DNA from: Kamptonema formosum PCC 10802
GTDB lineage: Bacteria; Cyanobacteriota; Cyanobacteriia; Cyanobacteriales; Oscillatoriaceae
Assembly: GCF_000332335.1 (NCBI RefSeq)
Contig: NZ_KB235948.1
Location: forward strand, 64,972 to 128,971
DNA length: 64,000 nt
Direction: 5' to 3'
Part shown: in pieces, positions 37,348-45,956 of the stretch
Layout: each line of letters begins with the position of its first letter
How positions within the stretch are numbered: the first letter of the stretch is position 1
Made by a program: the position numbers and the translations under genes
Notes under the pieces: generated by a model
Database searches by the model: none
Seen by the model: the letters and a program-made list of their open reading frames with translations, nothing else
Told to the model about the DNA's origin: nothing

Positions 37348-38871
37348 TCAATCAGGGCCCGCCGGCTGGCTCTGAATCCGGCGAGTCAAACTGCTGTACC
37401 TGGAGGCGAGACGGGCTTTACCGGCAGCCGCCCAGTCCTGCAGGAACTTAATTTGCTCAGAGGCGGTGCGAGCTAGGGGCACAATCTGGCTGGCAGCTTC
37501 TAAAATATCATCTGTGGTGAAGTCTCGGTTCTGGCTGAATCCAATATGCATCGCCTCTATCAGCGCCTGCTCGATTTCCGCCCCGGAAAAATCTGGCGTC
37601 TCGTAGGCGAGCCGGTCTAAATCGTAACTTTTCAAATTGTGCGGGCGCAAGCGGGACAGGTGGACGTCAAAAATGGCGCGGCGCTCTTCCCGGTCGGGCA
37701 ACCCGACAAAAAAGATTTCATCAAACCGGCCTTTTCGCAGCATCTCGGGCGGGAGAGACTGGATGTTGTTGGCGGTGGCCACCACAAACACCGGCGAGGT
37801 TTTTTCTGCCAGCCAGGTAATAAAGGTGCCAAAGACGCGGCTGGTGGTGCCTGCGTCCCCTCTGCCATCCACACCGGCAAATGCCTTGTCTATCTCGTCT
37901 ATCCACAGCACGCAGGGGGCGAGGGCTTCTGCCACCTGAATCATCTGCCTGGTGCGGGATTCCGACTCCCCCACCAGCCCGCCAAACAAGCGCCCCACAT
38001 CCAGGCGCAGCAGGGGCAAGTGCCAGTGGTGAGAGATGGCTTTTGCGGTCAGGGACTTGCCGGTGCCCTGGATGCCGGCCAGCAGCAGCCCCCTGGGGTG
38101 GGGCAGCCCGTACTGCCGCGCCCGCTCTGAAAAAGCGCCGCCGCGCCGCAGCAGCCAGTCTTTTAAGTTATCCAGCCCGCCAATGTCAGAAATTTTTTCG
38201 CTGGTGGGGTAGAATTCCAAAATTTGCGTCTGGCGGATGGTCTGGCGCTTTTCTTCGAGAATCAGCTCTACGTCATCCGCTTCCAGCTGCCCGTGAGTGG
38301 CGATGGCTCTGGCGAGCACTCGCCGAATCCGCTCTACCGTAAGCCCTTGACAGGATCGCACGATTTCGTCTAAAATGCGCGGCTCTAAAGATTTGCCGGT
38401 GGCGGCGAGCAGGCGCTCCACTTCGGTTTTAATTTCCGGGGCGGCTGGGAGGGGAAACTCCAAAACGGTCAAGATTTCGCTGAGGTCTTCTGGAATCACC
38501 AGCTGCGGCGAGACAATCACGAGATTTTTGGGCTGGGATTTGAGCAATCTGGCCAGATTGCGGAGTTTGCGGGACACCGAGACATCTTCCAAAAAGCGGT
38601 GGAAGTCGCGCAGGATAAAGATTGCCGGTGCGCCCGAGGGCAATTTTTCCACAAATTCCAGCGCCTGCAGGGGATTGCGGCGTCCAAAACCGAGGTCATT
38701 GGGGTTGCCCTGGTAGCCATCGACAAAATCCCAGATATAAACGGCTCTGTTTCCCAGTCCTGTCGCGCACTGTGCGATAGCGGCTTCGACTCGCTCTTCT
38801 TCACGAGTCGGGATGTAAATCGCGGGATAGCGAGCTCGCAGCAGCAGTTCAAATTGATCGCGGAAAGCCAT
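37348..38871 (-). CDS. ycf46: Ycf46-like AAA ATPase
   Basis: A 507-residue AAA-family protein matching cyanobacterial and plastid Ycf46. An N-terminal P-loop-like domain without a good Walker A (FRDQFELLLRARYPAIYIPT) is followed by the active AAA module: Walker A GIQGTGKSLTAKA (about 265), Walker B CVLWIDEIDKAF, the sensor VVATANN, and an arginine-finger stretch RKGRFDEIF. Ycf46 has been linked to regulation of inorganic-carbon use and photosynthesis in cyanobacteria. Its substrate or partner is unknown. It follows the rpmH-yidC-DUF177 cluster, a neighbourhood often kept in cyanobacteria. Confidence 0.88.
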   Translation of the reverse strand: MAFRDQFELLLRARYPAIYIPTREEERVEAAIAQCATGLGNRAVYIWDFVDGYQGNPNDLGFGRRNPLQALEFVEKLPSGAPAIFILRDFHRFLEDVSVSRKLRNLARLLKSQPKNLVIVSPQLVIPEDLSEILTVLEFPLPAAPEIKTEVERLLAATGKSLEPRILDEIVRSCQGLTVERIRRVLARAIATHGQLEADDVELILEEKRQTIRQTQILEFYPTSEKISDIGGLDNLKDWLLRRGGAFSERARQYGLPHPRGLLLAGIQGTGKSLTAKAISHHWHLPLLRLDVGRLFGGLVGESESRTRQMIQVAEALAPCVLWIDEIDKAFAGVDGRGDAGTTSRVFGTFITWLAEKTSPVFVVATANNIQSLPPEMLRKGRFDEIFFVGLPDREERRAIFDVHLSRLRPHNLKSYDLDRLAYETPDFSGAEIEQALIEAMHIGFSQNRDFTTDDILEAASQIVPLARTASEQIKFLQDWAAAGKARLASRYSSLTRRIQSQPAGPD

Positions 38872-38964
38872 ATCAGCTGTTACTTGTTATTGATTCCTGG
38901 AGATGGGGATTGGCGAGCGGGTGGCACTGAGCTGAGCGGGGCACTCATTTAAGTGAGTTGCGCC

Positions 38965-39026
38965 GAAACCCGGTTTCTTTAAGAAACCGGGTTTCCCAGT
39001 CTCTCACTAATATGAGAAACGCTATA
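38965..39026. repeat. AAACCCGGTTTC palindrome with one TATAGCG-type end
   Basis: The core GAAACCCGGTTTCTTT with its mirror lies at 38965-38995, followed by a right end GAAACGCTATA (to 39026). The left TATAGCG end is missing. It is a decayed relative of the elements at 18094 and 33034, upstream of ycf46. Confidence 0.65.
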
Positions 39027-39107
39027 TGAGCTTTTAGCTGAAGCTACGAGCTAACAGCTCCCCCTGTCAATTAACAATTAACAATTAACAACTAAATCCC
39101 CACCCTC

Positions 39108-39614
39108 TTACTGGGGGAGCTGTCCTTTGAGGGCTTCCAAGGCGGCCCAGCGGCGGTCGGCTGCCGGCTCAGCGGCAGGTGCCGGTGCCACCGGAATTCC
39201 CGGACACTGGCTTTCGCACAGCTGCCGGAAGGGAATTTCCAGACACAGCTGTTCGTACAGCCACTCGCCCGGGTGGAAATAGCCGTGAGGGGGGAGCGTT
39301 TCCACTAAATCTTCGAGAGCGGTTTCCCGTTCTAGGGGCTCCTGCTGGGATTGGTCAGCTGCCACATCCAGCCAGATGAGTTCAGATGGGTTTATTTTCA
39401 GGCGGTAATTGAACTGTTTCAAGCAGCGGTGACAGGTGAGGGTAACAATCGCTTCAGCTTGGGCGGAAACTTCCAGATAGTTGCCCTGGTGCTTCACCCG
39501 CATGCGCCCCCGGACGGGAGTGAGGGTTTCTAAATCGGGCAGAAACTCTTCAAACTCAATTGTTTCTGTCCCCTCACGCGCTCTAGCCAGTTGGGGGATG
39601 TAAATTGCTTCCAT
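39108..39614 (-). CDS. YceD/DUF177 family protein
   Basis: A 168-residue protein of the DUF177 (YceD) family. The two-cysteine segment VTLTCHRCLKQFNYRL and the second cysteine motif CLEIPFRQLCESQCPG fit its predicted zinc-type site. The family is tied to 23S rRNA and ribosomal L32 expression in bacteria and plants. Here it sits downstream of jag in the rpmH-yidC cluster, consistent with a ribosome-biogenesis role. A hydrophilic C-terminal tail rich in Ala and Pro ends the protein. Confidence 0.85.
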   Translation of the reverse strand: MEAIYIPQLARAREGTETIEFEEFLPDLETLTPVRGRMRVKHQGNYLEVSAQAEAIVTLTCHRCLKQFNYRLKINPSELIWLDVAADQSQQEPLERETALEDLVETLPPHGYFHPGEWLYEQLCLEIPFRQLCESQCPGIPVAPAPAAEPAADRRWAALEALKGQLPQ

Positions 39615-39737
39615 GATCCGTGCCTCCTCAAGCTTCCAGACGGTAAGCCGCCAGCGACTGAGCTCACTTATGCCAGTCGGGTGTGAGGCGTGGAAGCCCC
39701 CAGACTAGCTCTGAAAGCTGATAGCTGACAGCTTAAA

Positions 39738-40241
39738 TCATCGCAGGCGCACGACCAAACGCCGGTCAGGCTCCTGGCCCCGACTGTAGGTTTCCAAATC
39801 CGCCCACTCCTTCAAAAAAGTGTGCACCTGCCGCCGCTCTGCGGCAGAGAGGTCTTTGAGCTCGATCTCTTTCCCCGTCTGGCGAGCCCGCTCTGCGGCG
39901 GCTTCTGCCATTTCGCGGAGTTCGGCTTGCCGGCGAACCCGATACCCGTGCAGGTCGATGGTGTAAGAGGCTTGTTCCTCTTCCTCTCTGCCGATGTTGA
40001 GCGTGCTGTTGGCGAGATACTGAATGGCGTCGATAACGGTGCCTTCAGGGCCAATTAAAATTTCAATTTGTTCTGGCGTCAGGTCAGTTTCATCAATAGT
40101 CAGCCAGTAGCTGTCAGCTTCCTCCAGGCCGGCGGGGCCTGGAGTTGCCGTAACGGTTGCGGGGAGCGAAGCTAGCCGCAGCAGTTCTTCTAACCACTGC
40201 TGGCCTCGCTGCATTTTACTTTGATCGCTCATAGATCCCAT
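39738..40241 (-). CDS. jag: Jag/KhpB-like RNA-binding protein (KH + R3H)
   Basis: A 167-residue protein with a KH-like core (IEILIGPEGTVIDAIQYLAN, about 60-79) and a C-terminal R3H domain (about 100-165) with LREMAEAAAERARQTG and LSAAERRQVHTFLKEW. Jag/KhpB binds RNA and influences cell division and envelope synthesis in other bacteria. Its ATG overlaps the yidC stop by one base (TGATG), so translation is probably coupled. The N-terminal Jag domain of Gram-positive proteins is absent, as is usual in cyanobacteria. Confidence 0.88.
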   Translation of the reverse strand: MGSMSDQSKMQRGQQWLEELLRLASLPATVTATPGPAGLEEADSYWLTIDETDLTPEQIEILIGPEGTVIDAIQYLANSTLNIGREEEEQASYTIDLHGYRVRRQAELREMAEAAAERARQTGKEIELKDLSAAERRQVHTFLKEWADLETYSRGQEPDRRLVVRLR

Positions 40242-41398
40242 CAGGCTTTCTTCTTGGAACGCCCCGGTTCAAAGGGAAGTGATTCGCGTCCCTGTCCTTT
40301 GGCAGTTTCAACTTTCGTCTGAGCGTCCACAATTTTCTGGAGGTTTTCCGGCAGGGGCTCCCGTGACAGGATAAACGTCTGGACGGTTTGGAATATGTTG
40401 GCTATCAGCATGTACATCAGCACCCCAGCCGGCAGGGGAAAGAACAGAAACATCCCGGAGAAAATAATCGGGGTGAGTTTGTTTACAGTATCTTGCTGGG
40501 GATTGGCGCTGCTGCCGCTGGCTCCCGGGCCTTGACCTGAGAGGAGCTGGTTGATATACAAGCTGATGCCAAACCCCAGCACCATGCCGACAATATCCCA
40601 GTGGATAGTTCCGTCTGGATCGAACGCGCCCACCCGACCGAGGGCGTCAATGAACAGAAATCCTTTGTCAGCCGCTATGCCGGGCACAGTTCCCTGAAGC
40701 GTGACATCTCCGGGCTCTAAGGCTTCCAGAGTGCCATCTTCATTGATGCGCACCCGCTCTTCGCCTTTGAGGACCTTCCAGTGGGGGACAATTTTGGTTT
40801 CGGGATAGTCTGCCAAAATTGCGCTCAGGGGTTTGCCCTCGACTGTTTGAAAGTCTATCCGGGTTTTTTCGCCAACTGTCAATTTGTTCCCTCCGGGAAG
40901 CAGGGCGCTCACCGGCACGTGAACCTTGTCAGCGACAAAAATATTCAGGGGTGGGGTCGTAAAGGCTTGTGGCTGAATCCGCTCGATTTGTTCTTGCGGG
41001 AAAATTTGTAAAGAAACGCTGTAATTTGCGTCTGAAAATGGCGAGCCCCGCAAAGTTGCAAACAGCGCAAACAGCACCGGCATCTGCAGCAGCAAGGGCA
41101 AGCACCCGCTCAGGGGGTTGCCAAATTCTTGGTAGACTTTTTGCATCTCCTCCTGCTGCTTGGCAGGGTTGTCTTTGTAACGGTCTTGGATCTCTTTTAT
41201 CCGCTTCTGCATCACCGGCTGGGCCACTCGCATGCGCCGCATGTTGCGAATAGAACCGGCGTTCAGGGGAAAGAGGGCCAAGCGAATCACTAGGGTCAGG
41301 GCCACGATGGCCAGACCATAGCTGGGCACGATCCCGTAGAAGAAATCCAGGATCGGCAGCATGACATTATTGGAAAGAAACCCGACACCAAAGTCCAT
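40241..41398 (-). CDS. yidC: YidC/Oxa1-type membrane protein insertase
   Basis: A 385-residue insertase that places proteins into the cytoplasmic and thylakoid membranes. The conserved core begins near residue 10 ([20 protein letters not shown]) and continues with [20 protein letters not shown], where the arginine in the groove is typical, and [18 protein letters not shown] soluble insert of about 130 residues (160-290, containing [15 protein letters not shown]) separates the membrane segments; such inserts are usual in cyanobacterial YidC. A basic C-terminal tail should contact ribosomes. Confidence 0.93.
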   Translation of the reverse strand: MDFGVGFLSNNVMLPILDFFYGIVPSYGLAIVALTLVIRLALFPLNAGSIRNMRRMRVAQPVMQKRIKEIQDRYKDNPAKQQEEMQKVYQEFGNPLSGCLPLLLQMPVLFALFATLRGSPFSDANYSVSLQIFPQEQIERIQPQAFTTPPLNIFVADKVHVPVSALLPGGNKLTVGEKTRIDFQTVEGKPLSAILADYPETKIVPHWKVLKGEERVRINEDGTLEALEPGDVTLQGTVPGIAADKGFLFIDALGRVGAFDPDGTIHWDIVGMVLGFGISLYINQLLSGQGPGASGSSANPQQDTVNKLTPIIFSGMFLFFPLPAGVLMYMLIANIFQTVQTFILSREPLPENLQKIVDAQTKVETAKGQGRESLPFEPGRSKKKA

Positions 41399-41599
41399 TC
41401 GTTCTCATTCAACCTGTACGTTCTGGAACTTTCCGACTGGAACCCACTCAAATACTGGCCAGCACGCCAGCCGGCCCGGTACATCGCAGCGGCTGTCAGC
41501 GCGCTACACCCCCGGCTTGAGGCTCTTATATTTGTGGGGAGAGGGAGCCAGCGCAGGAGTCGATCCCTATTTGCTGAAACCGCTCCCCAAGCAGAAGCC

Positions 41600-42001
41600 T
41601 CAACCCTTGGGACTGCCGAGGGCACCGCTCACTCTCTGGGCTTGCGGAGACAGTTTGTCATTGATGTAGGCGTAGGCGTCGCGGAAATTGGGAACAGCTC
41701 TCAGTTCCAAGCGACTCCCGTCTTTGAGGGTGATTACCATGTCCCCCCAAGCGCCAAGACCTCGGGGCACAGTGATCACCTTGGCGATTTCCCCATAGAT
41801 GATATCGCTGCGGTCGCGTCCCATCCAGCCACCGGTCACTGATATGCGGCGATTGGTGATGCGGTAGCGCAGCCAAAGCGCCCGCACTATGGCTCCTACA
41901 GTCAGGGGCAAGCAGATGATTGTGAATCCCAGGAGGATATTAATGATTAAATCTCCAACATGAGGGCCCCCCTCGTAGTAGGTTTCCTCTTTAATGCCCA
42001 T
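41600..42001 (-). CDS. PH domain-containing membrane protein
   Basis: A 133-residue protein. Two close hydrophobic segments (LIINILLGFTIICLPLTVGA and the following residues) are followed by a bacterial PH-like domain with LRYRITNRRISVTGGWMGRD and VITVPRGLGAWGDMVITLKD. Genes of this type sit between rnpA and yidC in many cyanobacteria. Function unknown. It overlaps rnpA by 11 bases. The 200-base gap to yidC may carry another promoter, though none is obvious. Confidence 0.8.
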   Translation of the reverse strand: MGIKEETYYEGGPHVGDLIINILLGFTIICLPLTVGAIVRALWLRYRITNRRISVTGGWMGRDRSDIIYGEIAKVITVPRGLGAWGDMVITLKDGSRLELRAVPNFRDAYAYINDKLSPQAQRVSGALGSPKG

Positions 42002-42398
42002 TGAGTACCTCTGCTTGTGCCAACAACTGCTCTAATTCTTGCAGAAGTTGACGATAATTGCACTCCACCGCTGCCGGCCCGACTACGATAACGCAGTCCC
42101 AACCGGCTGACAGTCGGGGCAGCAAATGGAGCAGGGCCGCGCGAATCTGCCGCTTGATCCGGTTGCGAACCACGGCGCGCTTGCTGACTTTCTGGCTGAT
42201 AGAAATGCCGGTGCGAGTCGGCGCAGGGGAGTGGGGTGCCGGCGGCGGCAGGGTTTGGCCAGACTTTTTGGCGTCACGGAATGCCGGTGGGTGCCGCCGG
42301 GCTCTCAAGGTGAGGTGAGCGCCGGTGCGGCGAATCCCACCCCGGTATACGGCACTGAAGTCCTGCCGGTGCCTGAGTCGATTCTCTTTGGGCAACAC
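41991..42398 (-). CDS. rnpA: ribonuclease P protein component
   Basis: A 135-residue basic protein that helps the RNase P RNA cut 5' leaders from tRNA precursors. The start MLPKENRLRHRQDFSAVYRG and the RNR motif in VSKRAVVRNRIKRQIRAAL are diagnostic. A proline/alanine-rich insertion (RHPPAFRDAKK to PAPTRTG) makes the central loop longer than usual. It lies 44 bases after rpmH, the classic rpmH-rnpA order, and overlaps the PH gene. Confidence 0.95.
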   Translation of the reverse strand: MLPKENRLRHRQDFSAVYRGGIRRTGAHLTLRARRHPPAFRDAKKSGQTLPPPAPHSPAPTRTGISISQKVSKRAVVRNRIKRQIRAALLHLLPRLSAGWDCVIVVGPAAVECNYRQLLQELEQLLAQAEVLNGH

Positions 42399-42442
42399 CG
42401 CGCTTTTCTTTTATATCTCCATCTTTTGCCGGCATTCCCCCT

Positions 42443-42580
42443 CTATACTGCCAAACGATACCGCCCTTTGCTCCGGCGAGCTTTGATCACGGCTTGGCCA
42501 TTTTTGGTGCGCATGCGGGCGCGAAAACCGGACACTCTCTTTCTTTTGCGGCTAGTGCCGTGTAGGGTGCGCTGAGTCAT
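42443..42580 (-). CDS. rpmH: 50S ribosomal protein L34
   Basis: A 45-residue, highly basic protein: [19 protein letters not shown], then [20 protein letters not shown] and RYRLAV. This is the typical L34 length and sequence. The reverse strand is open from ATG 42580 to TAG 42443. It is the first gene of the rpmH-rnpA-PH-yidC-jag cluster and follows a good promoter at 42632-42660. Confidence 0.97.
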   Translation of the reverse strand: MTQRTLHGTSRKRKRVSGFRARMRTKNGQAVIKARRSKGRYRLAV

Positions 42581-42631
42581 AGCATTTCCTGCGTCGCTAA
42601 TCTTACGCTTGATAAAAAGTCACAATCTCCA

Positions 42632-42660
42632 ATCTTAGCATCCACAGGACTTGCGCACAA
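42632..42660 (-). promoter_or_regulatory. candidate promoter of the rpmH operon
   Basis: On the minus strand TTGTGC (42660-42655) and TAAGAT (42637-42632) are separated by exactly 17 bases, a good sigma-70 arrangement. The leader to the rpmH ATG would be about 45 bases. Confidence 0.5.
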
Positions 42661-42668
42661 CCGTGATA

Positions 42669-42715
42669 GAAACCGGGTTTCAGTTTGGGGACTGTGGTTG
42701 AGAGCCCTGGTTTCT
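42669..42715. repeat. degenerate AAACCGGG palindrome
   Basis: AGAAACCGGGTTTC on the left faces GAGAGCCCTGGTTTCT on the right with imperfect pairing. It belongs to the same dispersed family and lies between rpmH and the DUF2808 gene. Confidence 0.45.
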
Positions 42716-42753
42716 GCGCAAGTCGGGCGCAGTGAGCGCCGTCGCTGTGGGGG

Positions 42754-43284
42754 CTAGGTAATGCTCAGCATCCAGGTGCCGATGTAGCGCAGCATGGGCA
42801 CGTCGCCGGGGGTGAGGATCTGGCAGTTGAAGTTGTACATGCCTCGCCGCGTGGGGTTTTGCACGTTTGAGAACACCAGCTCCACATCGCTGCCGGCGGG
42901 AATCGGGCTGACGGGATAAATTTCCACCCGGTAATTCTCTCTGTCCCAGACTACCTCTTGCAGCGGCACTGATTTGCCTTCGACGCGCACCTCTATTTCC
43001 TTTTTGTCAAATTTTCCTTCGTAGTGATTGGGATAGCTAATGGAGAACTGGGCGATCGCCAGCTTCATTTTTTTTGCTGGGATGCGCAGCCGGTAGCGAT
43101 CCCACACACCGGCTGCGCCGTAGTCCAAGCGAAAGTTGAGCTGATTTTCTCTCGGAGGGCCACCAAACAGGGTCAGTCCGGGCAACCCCTGGGCCACGGT
43201 CATGGCCGGCACGCCTGCAATCAGGCAGCCGCTAATGGCCACAGCAGACAGGAGACGGCGGGAATAGCCTATTACTGACAGCAT
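42754..43284 (-). CDS. DUF2808 domain protein, exported
   Basis: A 176-residue protein with an N-terminal signal peptide (LLSAVAISGCLIAGVPAMTVAQ). The conserved DUF2808 body includes IPAKKMKLAIAQFSISYP, WDRENYRVEIYPVSPIPAGS and NPTRRGMYNFNCQ. DUF2808 proteins are common in cyanobacteria and predicted to be secreted; no function is known. It is a lone gene transcribed toward rpmH. Confidence 0.85.
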   Translation of the reverse strand: MLSVIGYSRRLLSAVAISGCLIAGVPAMTVAQGLPGLTLFGGPPRENQLNFRLDYGAAGVWDRYRLRIPAKKMKLAIAQFSISYPNHYEGKFDKKEIEVRVEGKSVPLQEVVWDRENYRVEIYPVSPIPAGSDVELVFSNVQNPTRRGMYNFNCQILTPGDVPMLRYIGTWMLSIT

Positions 43285-44333
43285 GGGATCGATACCTCAA
43301 CACCAGGACGTTTTTAGGGAGCTGTTCAACAGTTTACTAAACTTTACCGGCGGTCAGCTGTTTGGATTGATGAGTAAAATCACGTTCCCCGTGACAGCCC
43401 GCCGCTGCCCCAACTTCCAGTCTCCCTCCCGCACCGCGATCCCCGCTGTCCCGCTCGCTCTCACAATCGCCCGCACCGGCCCGTTCCTTCAGCAATACAT
43501 GCCACTCAACAGCAGGCCGCCGGTTTGCGCCCGCCCACAAGCTTAATTTTTTTAACATTAAAGAAAGAAATTGAAATAAATTGTAACTTTTAGCCGGCTT
43601 AAGCGAGGGAACAGGCTCAGGCAACGCCTGCGAACAAGCACCGATGTTTGGCTGCGATATTCTCCTGAGGAATTGGCTCAAATGCTTGATGAGCAATGGT
43701 TTGGACGAATGTAACCGCAGATGAAACCGACTTGATTTCCGTGGGGGGATTTGGTATTACAGGTAACATAAGCCATGCTTTTTCACAGGGTGTTGATTAA
43801 GAAAAGTTTAAAAATCGGGCGAATCTTGGGCGGAGAAAATACGATGCAAAAAGCCACTCTTGTATGAAAAGCTGGGTAGAATTGCCGGCCCCCAAAAACC
43901 CGGAGGAAAATCTGTGGGCACCGGCAGCAGCCGGGAGCCGCCCGTGCCAGCCCCCGGCGGTTGAGGAGCCTGGACAGGAGGGGGAGACGTGGCCGAAGTG
44001 GAACGCGCCCCAGCGCGAAGGTGCCGGAGGAAACACGCCCGAGGAGCACCCTGGCAGGGGCCAGGTTGCTCCGGGGCAGCTTTCAGCAAGTGGCTCGCTG
44101 TTTCAGCCGGCTCAGATTGCTTCCTGGATGGGCGGGGCAGCCGGTGCGGGGAAACCGCAATCAGAGTCACCGTCTGCCGTCCTGCTGTCAAGAGAATCGC
44201 TTTGGCGATCGCCGGTGGCTGAGACTGCTGCAAGACAGCCCGCTGGCACCTGCAGCGTGAAAACGCTTTAGTCCGATCAAGTCCTGTTTCTGTGGCGATG
44301 AGTGCGCCGAACCAGAGGAAAGTAGGAGAATTT
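43285..44333. other. 1-kb spacer without a credible gene
   Basis: Open frames exist on both strands (for example around 43808-44407) but have no ribosome site, no family-like sequence and a composition unlike nearby genes. The first part should hold the DUF2808 promoter and the last part the pntA promoter. No clear box was found. GC-rich, proline-coding-like stretches at 43900-44250 make long frames by chance. Confidence 0.45.
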
Positions 44334-45482
44334 ATGAAAATAGCGGTTGCAAAAGAAATAGAAGTGGGCGAACGCCGTGTCGCCTTGATTCCCGAGGTCG
44401 TCGCCAAGTTGGTGAAATCGGGCCTTGAAGTGTGGGTGGAAGCCGGTGCCGGTGAGGGGGCGTTCTTCCCGAATGAGGCTTACTCGGCTGCCGGTGCCAC
44501 CATTATCTCGGACACAGGTGCCCTGTGGCGGGAGGCGGATGTGGTGCTCAAGGTGGCCCCTCCAAAGCCGCACGAAATTAACCAGATCCGCGAAGGCGCG
44601 GTGCTGGTCAGCTTCCTCAATCCCCTGGGAGATCCGGTGCTGGCGCAGCAGCTGGCCGACCGGCAGGTGACAGCGATGGCGATGGAACTGATCCCGCGCA
44701 CGACCCGGGCTCAGAGCATGGACGCCCTGTCGTCCCAGCGCTCACTAGCGGGCTACAAGGCTGTCCTGCTGGCGGCGGCGGCGCTGCCCAAGTTCTTCCC
44801 CATGCTGACAACAGCAGCCGGCACGATCCGCCCCGCCAAGGTGTTTGTCATTGGTGCCGCTGTTGCGGGGCTGCAATCCATTGCCACCGCCCGCCGTCTC
44901 GGGGCTGTGGTGGACGCCTTCGATATCCGACCGGCAGCCAAAGAAGAAGTGCTCAGCTTGGGCGCGAAGTTCGTCGAAGTCCAGCTCAACGAGGAAACAG
45001 CAGCTGCCGGCGGCTACGCCAAGGAAATTTCCGACACATCCAAGCAGCGAGCTCAGGACGCCATTGCGGAGTATGTCAAGCAGGCGGACGTGGTGATTAC
45101 CACCGCCCAGGTTCCCGGCAAAAAGGCCCCCGTGATGGTGACCGAAGAAATGGTCAGCCAGATGAAGCCCGGATCTGTGATCGTGGATCTGGCAGCGGAT
45201 CAGGGCGGGAACTGCGCCTGCACCCAACCGGGCAAAGATGTAGTCCGCAATGGCGTGACGGTTATGGGCCCGCTGAATTTGGCCGCTTCCATGCCGGTGC
45301 ACGCCTCTCAGATGTATGCCAAAAATCTTTTGGCGCTGCTGCAACACCTGATCCAAAAAGATGGGACGCTGCAGCTGAAATTTGAAGACGATATCACGGG
45401 CGGCACTTGCTTGACTCACGCGGGTGAGATCCGCAATCAGCGGGTGCGGGAAGCTTTAGCCGCCAGCACTCAGCCGGTGTGA
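44334..45482 (+). CDS. pntA: NAD(P) transhydrogenase alpha subunit, NAD-binding part (PntAA)
   Basis: A 382-residue soluble dI component of the proton-pumping transhydrogenase that passes hydride from NADH to NADP+. ATG 44334 follows AGTAGGAGAATTT; an upstream in-frame ATG lacks such a site. Features are the AlaDH/PNT N-domain (KIAVAKEIEVGERRVALIPE), VFVIGAAVAGLQSIATARRLG for NAD binding and the mobile loop with SSQRSLAGYKAVLL. It ends with GPLNLAASMPVHASQMYAKN. The membrane part is encoded separately, as in other cyanobacteria and Rhodospirillum. Confidence 0.95.
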   Translation: MKIAVAKEIEVGERRVALIPEVVAKLVKSGLEVWVEAGAGEGAFFPNEAYSAAGATIISDTGALWREADVVLKVAPPKPHEINQIREGAVLVSFLNPLGDPVLAQQLADRQVTAMAMELIPRTTRAQSMDALSSQRSLAGYKAVLLAAAALPKFFPMLTTAAGTIRPAKVFVIGAAVAGLQSIATARRLGAVVDAFDIRPAAKEEVLSLGAKFVEVQLNEETAAAGGYAKEISDTSKQRAQDAIAEYVKQADVVITTAQVPGKKAPVMVTEEMVSQMKPGSVIVDLAADQGGNCACTQPGKDVVRNGVTVMGPLNLAASMPVHASQMYAKNLLALLQHLIQKDGTLQLKFEDDITGGTCLTHAGEIRNQRVREALAASTQPV

Positions 45483-45509
45483 GGATGGTCAGACCTCCCC
45501 GGTGGTTCC

Positions 45510-45542
45510 AGAAACCGGGTTTCTTCCCGAAAACCGGTTTCT
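45510..45542. repeat. AAACCGGGTTTC palindrome between pntA and pntAB
   Basis: AGAAACCGGGTTTC and GAAAACCGGTTTCT face each other in a short imperfect hairpin. No U-run follows, so it probably does not stop the operon, but it may affect expression or stability of the downstream pnt mRNA. Confidence 0.5.
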
Positions 45543-45571
45543 AACAGTCAAAAAAAGGAAGTTGCAGAACA

Positions 45572-45865
45572 ATGGCAGAAGGATTAATTGCCGGTTTAGT
45601 TGTCTTTGTGCTAGCGTCATTTGTGGGATTTGAAGTGATTAACAAAGTTCCCCCGACGCTTCACACGCCCTTGATGTCCGGCTCTAACGCGATTTCAGGC
45701 ATTGCGGTGCTGGGAGCCATCTTGATTGCCGGTCAGCGCGATGTGAATATCACCGTAATTTTGGGCGTGATTGCGGTAGCGCTGGCGACGATTAACGTGG
45801 TGGGCGGGTTTTTGGTAACAGACCGCATGTTGCAAATGTTCAAGAAGAAAGAGGCTAAAGCCTGA
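45572..45865 (+). CDS. NAD(P) transhydrogenase alpha subunit, membrane part (PntAB)
   Basis: A 97-residue membrane protein with about three hydrophobic helices (AGLVVFVLASFVGFEVI, ISGIAVLGAILIAG, VILGVIAVALATINVVGGF) and the conserved HTPLMSGSNAISG motif of transhydrogenase domain II. It completes the split alpha subunit. The gene lies between pntAA and pntB, with GGAAG before the ATG. Confidence 0.93.
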   Translation: MAEGLIAGLVVFVLASFVGFEVINKVPPTLHTPLMSGSNAISGIAVLGAILIAGQRDVNITVILGVIAVALATINVVGGFLVTDRMLQMFKKKEAKA

Positions 45866-45956
45866 TAAGTGGTAGTGTGGGGTGCGCACTCCTTATAGGA
45901 GGTTCTCTCAACCGGGAGCGCACCCCAGTTCTAATAACAGAGAGCGAAGAATTGAT

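Noticed and set aside
43808-44407. Long frames in the spacer before pntA
   Set aside because: Both strands are open by GC-rich composition; no ribosome site and no recognisable domain.
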